Translations under genes and position numbers: made by a program
Part shown: in pieces, positions 48,470 to 61,100 of the stretch
Layout of the letters: the number at the start of each line of letters is the position of its first letter
Position numbering within the stretch: position 1 is the stretch's first letter
Source: Stictocephala bisonia
Lineage: Eukaryota > Arthropoda > Insecta > Hemiptera > Membracidae
Direction of reading: 5' to 3'
NCBI GenBank assembly: GCA_035578905.1
Contig: JAQJVL010000005.1
Coordinates: 4,287,449-4,351,448 of the forward strand
Length of the DNA: 64,000 nucleotides
Notes under the pieces: generated by a model
What the model was told of the DNA's origin: nothing
The model's input: only the letters and a program-made list of their open reading frames with translations
Databases searched by the model: none

Positions 48470-49330
48470 TGTTTACTGTGTTCTGCAGCTGCAGACTTTA
48501 CTGTTTTTTCATTCTTAACGTGCCATATATATTCTTAAATCCTTGTGGAAATTAACCTCTTGGTTTCTCCTATGTAGACCGACCCGCAACTACAAGGGAT
48601 TTTATATACTGGCAGCTAATGGAATTTTATCTTTGACTGGTCTCAGAAAATTTTTCCTTTTGTTCAGTGGCTTGTAAATGGCTTTTTATATTTTCCTAGT
48701 TTAATATTCTGCCAAACTTTCCGTTGTTCTCTTTATGTAAGGTAAATATGCCTTCTTTGAGGTGTCTTGTCTTGCCCCATCTTGTCTTATACCTATTCTG
48801 TTTTCTGTTTCCTCTTTAGCTGCTTTCCGATAGTATTATTGACTTCTCTAACTGAATAACTGTTCTGTTTTAGTGTTGAATGCAATATTTGCCTTTCTTT
48901 CATCCAACTATCCGGATCTGAAATGTGAATGGCTTGATTCACTGAAGTGTTTAGAACTGCATTCTTCTGTGCTGGGTGGTGAGGGGAAGCAGTATTGGTA
49001 TGTGAAGGTTTCCGGTATACCGAATGGCCTATTTGTCCATCCCTTCTCTTCCAGTTACAACATTAAGAAAAAGCAGACTTTTCATTGTGATCTTTGTATT
49101 AGGGTGGATGGAATTAATATGGTGCAGAAAACCATCCAATCTACCATGAGGCCACACAGCCCATACATCATCTATATATCGATACTAATCCTGGGTTTCC
49201 AGTGCATTCCTTTCAAATATTTTCTTATAGAAATAACCTGCAACTGGTGATAGAGGTGATCTCACTGCCGCTGACTTAATCCGTCTTAGAAGAGGAAACA
49301 TTTTCACTCTAAGAATGTGAAATCTGATCT
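48470..49330 (-). pseudogene. Penelope-like element: RT end and GIY-YIG endonuclease
   Basis: Reading on the minus strand, the RT part has SPLSPVAGYFYKKIFERNAL, then a stop, then YRYIDDVWAVWPHG with the catalytic DD, FLHHINSIHPNTKITM and LLFLNVVTG (about 49290-49030). Blocks RYTGNLHIP and HRRMQF follow in other frames. Downstream is VYKIPCSCGSVYIGETKRLI (about 48620-48555), the CxC...GxVYIGET form of a GIY-YIG domain found at the C-terminus of Penelope-like elements. Several stops and frameshifts break it. Confidence 0.8.
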
Positions 49331-49640
49331 GAAGTCTTCATTTAAATCGTCTAAATAGTCTTATAGTTAGAAATATTTGTTACTGTAAGGTCAGGAATAG
49401 TAGCTTATATACAAAATGTCACAGTTTACTCTTGATAATCTGATAGTCAATAATTTAACATTAAGAACTTATTATTTAAAATGAAGAATAGTATTATACA
49501 GTGTGGAAGACAAGTCCCGGAACAGTTGAATATTGCTTGGACTGTTACTGATGAAGGTACAAAACTTTGCAAATTGCTGCTGGATATAAAAAGCTATTTT
49601 ACCATGTACGAGTCGGGGGAGGGGAGGGGCACTAAGAGTC

Positions 49641-50222
49641 GGAAGAAAATCTTAAATGTAAGTATAGGTCGATGTGTGTATCATTTAAAAGGTCTTAACT
49701 AGTAGAGCATCATGCCGCAAATTAGACTTCAAAAGGTTAATCCTAAACAAAATGGCAACACTCAAAAGTTTCAATACTGATCTTATGTTCAAGGTCAAGA
49801 ATGGCTTAATTTTATTGTAACCATATCAGATTTTGTGACAAAGAATGCAGTTTGCGGCATTCTTCTATGCTTGACCAGTCCTTTAAAATGATGTGCATAC
49901 CAACCTATGCTTACATTAAATCTTTTCTACTGACTCCTTGTGGACCATTCCCATAGGAGAATAGCAGGACACTGAATACATCTTAAAGTAGATGTTTGTG
50001 TACAGTCATTTTTGTGAAGTTTTTTAGCTTCATCTGACATGGTTACAATAAAATTAAGCCATTCTTGAACTTTAACATAAGATCAGTATTGAAACTATCG
50101 ATCGCCACCATTATGTTTAGAATTAACCTTTTGAAGTCTAATTTACGGCATGACGTTCTACAAGTTAAGACCTTTTAAATGGTGTGCACATTTACCTATG
50201 CTTACATTTCAGATTTTCTTCC
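49641..50222. repeat. 191-bp inverted repeat with 200-bp spacer
   Basis: The left arm is 49641-49831 and the right arm 50032-50222, about 85-90 percent alike after reverse-complementing. Shared landmarks are CATTTAAAAGGTCTTAACT, AAATTAGACTTCAAAAGGTT and AATGGCTTAATTTTATTGTA. The spacer contains a third, more diverged copy of part of the unit (CCTATGCTTACATTAAATCT). Confidence 0.85.
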
Positions 50223-50741
50223 AACTCCTAGTGGGCCGTCCGCCTACAAAGGTATTGGATCACTGAAAATATGGTAAATTACCTTTTTATGACCAGCAGC
50301 AATGTGCTACGTTTTGTACCTTCATCTGTAAAGGTCCAAACAATATAAAACTGTTCTGGGACTTTTCTTTCACACTGTATAAATGACCGTGAAGTATCTA
50401 ACGAGGCTAAACATTTTAAACCTAATAATCCTGTAGTATAATTACTCTTGTTTTAATTATAGTGGTATTGTTACGATTGAGTTTCTATGTTGAAATTTAT
50501 ATGCAGTATAAGGTGCATGTTTGTTACGTGTGTTAAAACTATGAAGGTTTGAACATTTTACTCAAGCCTTATCTCAAGTTAGGTCATAAAAACTACTTTT
50601 TTGTGATTTTCCCATTAGAAATATATTGGGGCTGTTTTGGGTTAAAAAAAAGGTCACATTCTTGTTTATGAGTGAAAAAAGTAAACTTTAGTGAATTTTC
50701 AGACCGAGAGCTTCAATTCAAGTATTCATATGATAGGGATA

Positions 50742-50800
50742 GGACGCCGGGAAGTGCCTCATCATTTAGTGTCATTGAGTCAGTCAGTGTGTCACTACAT
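50742..50800 (-). repeat. Short dispersed repeat, partner of 37547-37600
   Basis: CGGGAAGTGCCTC and CACTACAT frame a diverged copy, in reverse orientation, of the motif at 37547. Confidence 0.55.
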
Positions 50801-52789
50801 CGAGTATTATAGTTTATAGATTGTCAACCCCATCACTCGCTGTGCTCGAGAGGGAATTGACACATTGACATTTCGGTCGGGACCGGTGGGGTGTCGAATT
50901 ACCACATGTTGTCTTAATATTTCTGAATCACTGTATAAATTTAGAAAATCAAATTTACAATGTTTTTTAGGCACTATGCATTGGACTACATAGTACATAT
51001 CAAAGATTAAAAATAATTAATTTAAACTTTAATTTGTTGATATTGACAGATTTATCACATTAAATAATGATTCAGAAAGTTTGTACAGCACCTACTTACT
51101 ACAGTATAAACATGGAAAAAAATCTGTGATAGTCTTCTAATTCTTTTTATGCAAACATTCCATGATGGCTTTTTCTTGAATGTTTTTCAACATTAAAACG
51201 TTGCTAAAGTCAAATTTACATTCCTCGCATCAGCGTATCAAAGTGTTGGCAGACGACATAGCTACGTCACAGCTGATCAGTTATTCCGGCTCTACGGCCT
51301 CCTCAATTGTGTCGTCTGCATCCCACTGCATGTCATCATCTACTGAAGGCAGCTAGAAACTAACTGAAATACTTGGATGCGTCAATCCTGTTGAGACATG
51401 AAATGTTTTCTCTGTACATTGGAGAGCCCCTTAAGTACTACAGCGTCTACCTGTATAAATGTCTAAAAATGCGAGCGCCTACATAGTAGATACTGCTATG
51501 TAGATACTATATATTTTATACTCAAGAGACTTGTTTATTTTACTGGCTGCTATCGATGTCATTTTATTCCAAAGATATTACAGAATCGGTATATGGCCAT
51601 TCGATTGCCGATAATCAACTTTTTATATTTTTTTCACCCTAAGGAAGATCGAGGTGAACTATTTTTTGCGAGGACAATATTTTTATATTTCCTCTGTACT
51701 CTGAAAAAAAATGAACTGAAAATATATGAAATTTCTTCTTCATTAGATGCACTTTTAAAAAAATATTTAAGCACTCTTATTTAATTCGTGATTTCAAAAA
51801 TAAAAAGAAAAATTATTTATTTTGTTATAAATAAAAATACTTTTATGTGTATTTTATTGTTATAAGGTTATTCTCTAATTATTGTGTTACAATACAATAG
51901 AAAAGGTTTGAAGATATGACAACAAATAACAAATCTATGTACGTTTTACCAAAACTACATTTTCACACAAAACTGCTTAGCACTTTTGGGTATATCCATA
52001 GGGCAGATGGCATAGCACTAAAAGGGTTAAAAGAGCATCGCACTACCGAGTATGTCGAACTGTTAAGTGTCAGATTATCGTGAGTCAACTGTATTTACAT
52101 CACCCAGTTCGCATAATGCCGGCATTTCACTTGACACGTTTAGTAATAAATACACATAGTAAAACTGTTCTATAAATATAACTAACAAGTAATATAATAA
52201 AGAAAGTACATTTTAAATAATTATAGAAATAAACATAATCAGTGAGTGTTGAAAGCACAAACGGCAGATAAATGGTAACCAAGCCATGTGACTTGAGTTA
52301 GGTATAAGTTATTCTTCCAGGTTGCAACTCATGTCAGAATGTAGAGATTGTAATATTTGGCCACTTGGGAGTATTTCGATTCACTGATCAAACATTTCTC
52401 CATGTTTGGGGACAAAATGGATTTAAACACTCAGTGGCAAAAACTTCAAATTAGCTAAAGTTGTCTTGTGTCGTTAAATATACTGTATTGTGATTTCTCC
52501 TTTTAAATTTAGCATATTGGAGAAATAGGACATCAGCATAAATCCTTTGAAATTTATAAATGTTTTAATTTCAACCAAAAATTTATCATGAAATACAAAG
52601 CAATTTCAAAGAATTTTGCAATATAGTTAAAGAGTGTGTGAATGTGAATAATAAAAACTTTGAGTATTTTACTACTTGAGTTCTGCTCCAAGTTCGATCG
52701 AGTTGTTGTATTTTTCAAAATATTAGATTTACATCTTAATTTAGGTTTAAGAATACTTACCTACTTATCCATTTCCAACTCCAGTTTCC

Positions 52790-53223
52790 TGAGTGTGGTT
52801 AACAAGCCCTCTCCATCTCGTCCTGTCTGCATACCACTGGCTCACGTGTACTTCTTCCCAGTTAGCTGCTCTTCCTTCTACTTCTTCTTTGATTGAATCC
52901 AACCATAATTTTCTTGGCCTTCCTATTGGTCGTGTCCCAAGCATTTCCTTCTCGAAGCATTTTCTTGTCGTTCTTGTTCATTTTCTTGCATTAACTTCAA
53001 CTCCATTTAACATTAGGTGTGTAGTATTTTATCTTCTACTTAAGATCAATTGTACTGTTTTTGACTGGCTTATTTTCAGGTTATAGCTATCACATTTTTG
53101 CTTCCAAGTATTTAATTTGCTTTGTACTTCATCTTCAGTCTCACCCCAAATGATTATGTAATCTGCAAATGCCATTGCCAACGTATCCTGTCCTTCTTTA
53201 ACTGTTTTAATTATATCGTCCAT
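52790..53223 (-). pseudogene. LINE remnant with a mutated RT active site
   Basis: The minus strand encodes MAFADYIIIWGETEDEVQ, then LNTWKQKCDSYNLKISQSKT (53223-53029). This is the RT domain around the catalytic FADD box, here FADY, so one of the two metal-binding Asp is lost. A C-terminal block, GTRPIGRPRKLWLDSIKEEV then WYADRTRWRGL, lies at about 52935-52795. The sequence between is missing or shifted. Confidence 0.8.
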
Positions 53224-54335
53224 AACAATTATAAAGGTTCAAGAATGAACAGTTTTAAAAGTTACGAATGTAAAACTGACGTTTCCTTGTGTGTGTGTTT
53301 TTTTTTTATCTTTAATCATACTTAAGTTTGATATGTATAATAATGAATTCAACATTACGCCTGAGATGGGTTTTAGTTAGGTCAGGAATTATTTATTAGG
53401 TTATTAGGTAACTGTTGTTCAAGCCTCCGTCAACTCTTTGTCTACCAAAATTGAACACATATAGTTAACACAATGAACATGACTTTCAAATTTTTCATGA
53501 CTTAGTTGATTTTGTAAATCTACTCTAAGCATACAAGCCATTTACAACCCAAACATTTTTGTTTTAAAATAATATGATAATCTCTCACAACCATACTCCA
53601 GTATGTATGACTCTCATAATTAGAAGTTGTAAATTGACTACTGTAAGGTTGAGTTTTTTCAGATACCTTCTAACATGTCAAATTTTTAAGTGGTGGACAA
53701 GGATGGCCGTCTTGTTATTGTTGACAGATTATCCTAGAAAAAAACTAACTAAAAGGTTTTACTTTAACTTTATAACTAAATCACTGCAATTATTTGCCTC
53801 AGTTATTGCTACAACAATGATTTTAGATAAATATATGCACATCAATGATAATTAAAGATAATTCACAAGCAAAAATATGTCAAGAAAATTCGGCTCTTTT
53901 CCCATTTGAAACATCACTAACGGACTAAAACAAAACAAGCATTGCAGCATTAAGGCAAAAGACAATCTCTTATTACTAGTGGCGAATGCAGCTGATAATA
54001 ACCGAACTATAATCGATTTGCGAGACGTAGATATGTGTTGGCCTTAATAACGCAGCAGTTATCAACGGTCGTGACATGGGAATAGTGGGTACTGAAACAT
54101 GTACTCAAACGACAGAGAATTTATCGTACGTTTTAGATATTTTGCATAATTTTTTTGAAAACTGAAAGATTTGATATTTCTTAGATATATTTTTTAAGGT
54201 GGTGCAGCCAGCATTAGGGACAACTGGATTCCGATATATTTTAGCACTGTCGCTGAACCTGGAGTAGACGGAGGCTCGTGAATGTGTGTGCGTATTTCAA
54301 TACTCCCCACTCTGCTGTCTTTCTCTCCACTTATT

Positions 54336-54862
54336 ACCTCTCATGCCCATGCCCTCACCTTCTTCATTCTTGAAATATGAACGCTTGGCTTGTTACGTGT
54401 TGTCAATAGAGACCGTCAGAGTCAAATAATCTTTATTTACAACATACACATAATGTACATAAATAACGTCAATCACATTTAAGCAAATACACTTACATAT
54501 AAGCCCTACTTACTAATATAAATAATTTAATGTTCCAAATATTCACTAATTGAGTAAAACATATTTATTTCTATTGGTAACATTTTCCAAAATGTTGCTC
54601 CCATATAATGGAAAATGTTACCAATAGAAATAAATATGTTTTACTCAATTAGTGAATATTTGGAACATTAAATTATTTATATTAGTAAGTAGGGCTTATA
54701 TGTAAGTGTATTTGCTTAAATGTGATTGACGTTATTTATGTACATTATGTGTATGTTGTAAATAAAGATTATTTGACTCTGACGGTCTCTATTGACAACA
54801 CGTAACAAGCCAAGCGTTCATATTTCAAGAATGAAGAAGGTGAGGGCATGGGCATGAGAGGT
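54336..54862. repeat. 527-bp near-perfect palindrome containing a LINE 3' end
   Basis: The arms 54336-54589 and 54609-54862 are reverse complements over 254 bp with no mismatch that I could find. The spacer is 19 bp. Each arm contains a LINE 3' tail, AAATAAAGATTATTTGACTC, and extends beyond it by about 80 bp of the same flanking sequence. On the minus strand 54600-54540 encodes TFWKMLPIEINMFYSISEYL, the end of a LINE reverse transcriptase. Confidence 0.9.
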
Positions 54863-55289
54863 GTCACGTGACAGGCCACGCGACTTTCAGCCTTATTGCA
54901 TTCGTTTTATTGTTTCACCAGTACTAGTCCGGTTTTTTTCTAGCCGCACCTCGTATTCTAATTTGTCTGGAGATCACGCCACTCTTAATCTATATCAAAT
55001 TTTGTATCCATAGTTAAAAATTGTTATTCGTGTAATAGGTTATAGGTGTAAGTGATGTTTATAAATCTAATTTAACTAACAAATTTGTGGCAGATAGCGC
55101 CGCACGTGGCGAGAACTAAAACTATAGCTCGCGCATGCGTGAAACAGCCTGGATGTGTCGCTGTCACCCTTGCAAACCTCGACAGGATGAGTAACATATT
55201 AGTTTAATTTATTAGCGATCATTTAAAATGTTTTAGATAGGCTAAATTATCAGAAGGGGGGTGTGGAACCACTTGGTAGTTGTCAGTTT

Positions 55290-55770
55290 GCTAAATCTTA
55301 TAATGTAGAATTGGATCATTTGAGGGCACGAGGATCGCAGCCAGCCCAATTGTTTGCACTAATTCTCAATATAATAACCTTTTTCAATTAATTAATTTAA
55401 AGCTAATCAAAGCTGGCTGTGATATATAGGGAGCCCGACGAATAGCACTAAAGCGGCCAACTCGTTGACTTTAAACCCACGTGCTTCTAAGTTGTGAGGG
55501 AAACAGGGGCGAATTAATCTTCTAAATTATGATGTAAACTTAGATAATTTGAGGGCACGAGGGGATCGCAGCCAGCCAAAGTGTTAGCACTCTTTTTCTC
55601 GTTAAATTAACCCCTTTTTTCAATTAATTAATTTAGAGCTAATCAAAGCTGTTCGTGATTTATAGGAAACCTGACGAATACCACTCACGTGGCCAACTCG
55701 TCGACTTTAGACCCATGTGCTTCTAAGTTGTGAGGGAGACAGGGGCGAATTAATCTTCTAAATTACGGCA
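55290..55770 (+). repeat. Tandem duplication of about 230 bp
   Basis: Two copies share TTGAGGGCACGAGG, GATCGCAGCCAGCC, TCAATTAATTAATTTA and CAGGGGCGAATTAATCTTCT. The spacing is 229 bp at the first anchor and 236 bp at the last. Identity is perhaps 85 percent by eye. The less AT-rich block 55080-55190 lies just upstream. Confidence 0.8.
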
Positions 55771-55909
55771 CGGCCTCTGATCTAACGATACCACTTCCCC
55801 TATAAGCACTGCCAGCCCCTTGTGTTTTCCACACAGCATATTTTAGTAAAGATAATTTTATAAAGTAAAAGGTTGCAATTGGTAGTAGAGATGAAATACG
55901 TTTTGGTAT

Positions 55910-56490
55910 TAGAGATGGAATATGTTGTTGATTTCCCGCAACGGTTGCAGGCGGACAATGGTTGCAATCAAAGGATTCGCCTACTAGAACTCCAAACTGA
56001 TAGTAGTTGCCAGTTTCTCTCGTTGCTTTGTAGTTGCAGCTGAAACAATAAAGTTAAACCATGGTATTTGTAACGTTGCGTTGACATATTTATTATTGGG
56101 ATATTATTTATTTAACATTACTGTTAATGAAGTTGTGTAATCAATACTTTTGTTTTTCCAGTAAGTGGTGAAATGAATTAATTAAGTTATTTATTATTAT
56201 GTTATGTTTTTATTACAATTAGAGATCTTAACAGGTGCATAGAAATTATATTAAAACTACTAGTAATTATTATTTAAACGCCATTATAAATCCAAGTTTC
56301 AGTTGCAATTAGGGTTTCCCTCAACCGTTGCAGGCCTCAACGCCACGTCGTTGCCACTTCACTCATTCACGCACATACGGCATCTCAACTCTAGTTGTGA
56401 GTTGACAACTAAAACCAAGTTTCAGTTGTAACAGGGGCTTTCCCGCAACCGTTGCAAAAGAACCGTTGCGTGAAATTTTGACCATCTCTA
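55910..56490. mobile_element. hAT-type MITE with CCGCAACGGTTGC inner repeats
   Basis: It is flanked by TTTGGTAT (55902-55909) and ATTGGTAT (56491-56498), a 7-of-8 target duplication. Both ends start TAGAGATGG. Inner inverted motifs CCGCAACGGTTGCAGG and its complement lie near each end, and GTTGCAATC/CAGTTGCAA blocks lie further in. It is 581 bp, with no transposase. A second AGAGATGAAATACG lies 25 bp outside the left end. Confidence 0.75.
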
Positions 56491-58117
56491 ATTGGTATAG
56501 CAAACAGGCTAACAAAAGATTTGAATTTTTTTCTCCAAAAATAACCCTCTTTTGAAATGAGAGAAGATAATTGATATTTGTTTTTACCAAAATGTTTTTC
56601 TATTGTTGACAAATATAACAGGATTTACACTAGCGAACCTCAGTTTATTGTACAGCCTTTATCCGACAAAGGTTAAAAATATTTTTATATTAATCCTTAG
56701 GATAGATTTAGTGGTGAGTTTGATTTTATCAATTTGTTTGTACGTAATGTGATACCTTTAATGACACTCTCAAACAGTTTATATATATTTTTCAATAAAA
56801 GTGAAGACTATATTTGGGGGTAAAATTTTTGTTGAAAATAGTTAACGCGTGGGAAGAAAAAAAGTTTGGGAACCTCTATAACACACATTTACTAAAATGT
56901 GTTTTAATTAAAAATTTATATTTTAAAGGTGCTACTGCAGCACTATAGTATATTTATCTGTCAAGAAAATGATTACTCGATAAATGTACTATTTCAAAAA
57001 AACCTAATGAGTAAATTAATAAAATTTTTATACAGTATAATTTATTCAACATACCCTCAGTCATTCGTATACCCCTGTAATGTAGCCTAAAAAGTCTTAC
57101 AAAATTTTTTTATTTCATTGTACAATTCATAATTTAGCAAACTTGAAGATATAATAGGTCAGTGTTATAAATTTGCAGCTTTTATATACAATGCAAAACT
57201 GAAGTGGAAATAAATGTTGAGTGGCAATGACTAAGTTTTGTTTTGTAGTAGTAAAGCTGTTTACAACACAACTACTTTGGATAGATTTGTTTGGGATTTG
57301 AAGTCAAGACTCACGAGAGATCAAGGTTGACGCTGGCTCCCACCCATCCATACATGTATAGTGGTGATTTGCCCGCTTATACACATGTGATGATATTGGC
57401 AAATCAACTACAAAATTGCAAATCTAACACTAAGCAGTTAAGCACAAAACCTTTGAAATATAGTATTGTATCAACTTTTTGCACTGGTTTATTATACCTC
57501 AAATTGCTACTGTTAATGGCCTCTCGTTCGTTCGGCTTTTCTCTAAGTTCGGCGTACCGGCCGCCACATTAAGCCGGACCTGCGAGATAGTACTGTTCAT
57601 ACCATATCCACTGTATTGTTTACACTTGACAGACATTGTATTCTGACATGGCTGTAGGAGATTCAAGAAGTGCAAGGTACATAATCTATATATGATTTGT
57701 TGTAAAACGATTTTTTAGGTCAAATCAATTGGCTGTTGTATGATAAGAGTCAGTGGCAAGATCCGAAATTACACGGTAAAATGTCATAATCCTTACAGTT
57801 AAAACTCACTGAGTCAGTCTTGCAGATGCATGAGCTTGTTATTAGTTTTATCTGATGGTCATAATGTCAAGCTTGAACTAAATTAGTTATTGTAGAGATC
57901 TCTGGTGCTCTTAAGATCTGAGTATTTGCACTATTATGTTATAATTTTATGTAACTCTGAAGATCATCCCATGGAATTACACTTTGTGTTCCCATGTCAT
58001 TATGTAACAAATTCATTTAGTTACTAAAAAAATTTTTTAAATAACTCAATTCTTCGTAGTTTGATATTTAACACTGTAAATGGTAAATAATTAATTTATG
58101 TGTTTGTTTTGTTTCAG

Positions 58118-61100
58118 TATGGATATTCAGAGAAGTCTCAATGTATTGAATTGTACATAAGAGCTCTTACTTTCAACTTGAATGAAGTACAAAAATATAA
58201 ATCAAACAGTGATCAAGAAAAGTTGAAAGAGTCTGAAGTGCAGTTGTCAAATGGATTCCTACTTTTAGCTGATTATCTAAAAGAAGATTTAATAACTTGT
58301 AGAGAATGTGTATTAACAGCTTTTTCACTAAATCCAACGAAAGTGTGCTATGAAAAAATCAAGGACTTGGCAATATCAAGTGGCAAACTCTGCCTCCAAG
58401 TTGAAAGTGGACCAGAAGATAACTGTGAAAACAACCAGTCTTCAATAAATTGTGAGAAGCGCACATATGAAAATCAAGACCTCGGCTTAAAAATTGATAC
58501 AGGCCAACTAACTGAACAGTTAAATGACTCTTTATTAGGGTTACAGGTTAATGGTGATACAAAAGAAAAACAATCGAATAACGACAGCACAACCATTCCA
58601 GAATCTGACAGTGGGAAACTACATCAATCAAAGTACAATTTCTTAGCATCACCAATTCACATATCTGACGCACAAAAATTAGGTATATCTCAAACCCTTT
58701 TTGATGATCTAGCAACTGTAATAAGCAGTGCCAGATATCAGGTATTAAATTGGAATCTTGATTGGTCTGAATTAAGTTCTAGGTGTGAAACTTATTTAAT
58801 ATCTGGCAAAGAAATACGAAGTTCAGAAAAAGAACTGAAATATCTAAATATAGATTATAGTCAATTTCAAGATTGGCCAAGTGATAAGGAATATGACGCA
58901 GGAATTGAAAAGGGATTTGAACAGTGTGTAAACAGTGAATCGGATGAAGAATGTGGTATTGTAAGCAACACAACTTCTAAAGGAAGAGGTTCTGAAGAAA
59001 TTATCAACTGTGTACCTCATGATTCTTTTGATCATATTAGAGAAATTCCTTCCAATGTCCCATTAAATGTTCCTGAGACTGATCTACAACCAATCAAAAC
59101 TAAACGAAAAATGAAAAGGAAGGCTTTGTTACCAGTAAGATTATCTAATTCTGATTCTGAAATTAAAGACGGATCCATTGATAGCTTAGTCAATACTAGA
59201 TTTGTTAAGAAATTAGCTAACAAAAGAAAAAGAACGAAGGTTATACCACAAAAAACGAACAACAGAAGTTTGTTAACTAAGAATCAGCCTGAATCAGTAC
59301 CTCTGAAACTATCAATTAACAATCTCAGTGATGAATCTGATGCAATTGATATTATCAGCATTGAAGAGGATGCCAAGCAGTCGCCAAGCCCTACAAGGGT
59401 TACTCCAGCATTAAATCAAACCAATTCAAAGAACACGAAAGTTAAGAAGACAACCTATTGTATAGTTGAAAATGATTTAACATCTCCCTTCAGCAGTCCT
59501 TCTAAGCTCAGCGATCCAACTGTATTAAAATCACTCAGGATGTATCGTACTAAGAAAACTTCAGATAATATTTCTACTGATGGAGAACAAGAAAAGGAGC
59601 TCAAAAGATTCACTCCTATGTTGAGCACCATTGACTTGAATCCTAGAATATTGAGCAGACCAACTCCTAAATCAAAGCCAACTGAAGTCATAACTATAGA
59701 TATTGATAGTGATCCGGAGATAATAGATTTAGTTGATGATGACGATGATGAAGACGATGATTTGAGCTGCAATACTACAAACTCAAAATTTATTTCAAAT
59801 CGTCCTTACAATATTAGGAGTAGAATGAAAGCAAATTTCAATGAAGTCCTGAAAAAAACCTCTTTAAATAAAAAAAGTGCATTTTCTAAACCTAGTTCGT
59901 TGAATGATCTTTCATTTACTCTTGGCTTAAAGTCATTAGATATGATAAGACCACCTACATCAGAAACTACAGTACAAGTTGTCCAGCTATCTAACTCAAC
60001 ACGTCCATTGGTGACTTCTAATAGTAGCACAGCTCCAGCTACTACAATGATATTTACTATGACACAGCAGTCTGGGTCGGTTTCTCATGGCCATGGAGCC
60101 AACAATAACACAACTGTAATATACTCAATGGCACAGCAGACTCCAATTACAGTTCAGGTTCCTAATACTAACATAGCTCCTGTCACAACTGTGATTTACA
60201 CGATGCCTCAACAATCTCCATCACTTGTCCAAGGAAGAACTACAACCTCAGTGACGAGTGACAGCTCTTCCAAACCTATAGTATCCAGTAATTCATCTCT
60301 CTCCAGTAGAGCTTTAAATGTTTCCATATCTCAAACAAGTACTCCCAGTGCAACAACTTCAACTGACTTACCCGAGGGAATGTCAGCAAGAAATTTTTTT
60401 ACTGCAAGTTCACGACAAGTATTCTCACAACCGCAAGGATATTCTGCCAGACAAAGCCCAGAGCGTGCATTGTTTAATCCACCCATGAGAGTTACCTCTC
60501 CAATAAGAACTCCTTCCCCGCATGACTTGGTTATGACAAATCAAACTCTAGGAGTAATACGAGTTGAACGATATTCCTTATATTCATCCCCTGAGTCCAA
60601 TCAGTCACTACCCAATCTGTCACCAATTAAGAGTCCAGTGAGCACAAGGACACAAACTAGTAATGTAAATAGACAAATTTATATGCGAAGTGGTGTGACT
60701 AAAACCTCGTCAGTAACTTCTCATTCGCATTCTGTTGTAACTTCATCAGGCAGACAGACTATTCTATCAACCAACATATGCACTTCTAGTTCAGTACCAA
60801 CAAGCACTAGAAGTATGCCAGTTACAGCCCATATCCAACGGGTTGGCTACCCTCCAGAATCCTCACAATCTCAAAGTAATACAGGTATCCAAATGAAATA
60901 TATTGTTAAAGAGGGAGTTCTGAGCACAAGTGACGACAAACAACAACTAGTTGAAAGTGAATCAGACTCAAATAATGTTTCAATTGTTTTAAGCACAGAA
61001 CAAATTCAACAGTTGCTTCCTAAGAGTTTGGCACAGAAGGAAAAGACATCTGAACAAGATGATAAAAGTTCACTCCAAGGAGCGAGTTTACCCAAATTTC

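Larger units (their letters stand above)
47422..58117 (+). other. Intron 4 of the ZNF292-like gene
   Basis: This is a 10.7-kb intron with GTAAGT and TTTGTTTCAG borders. It carries the Penelope-like element, inverted repeats, a LINE remnant, a palindrome and a hAT MITE, all listed separately. The stretches 50801-52789, 53224-54335 and 56499-58117 show nothing I can call. The exceptions are a possible decayed pogo-type fragment near 51290-52100 and one 36-bp minisatellite-like unit near 57330. Confidence 0.65.

Noticed and set aside
48873..49250. 125-residue plus-strand frame
   Set aside because: It is antisense to the Penelope-like RT blocks.
51290..52100. Possible pogo-type transposase end: minus-strand LPSVDDDMQWDADDTIEE then a stop, and an end-like GTGAGTCAACTGTA at 52080
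   Set aside because: Only an acidic tail and one possible end are visible; no catalytic region or second end was found. A similar lone end, ACAGTTGACACTATAATCCG, is at 29831.
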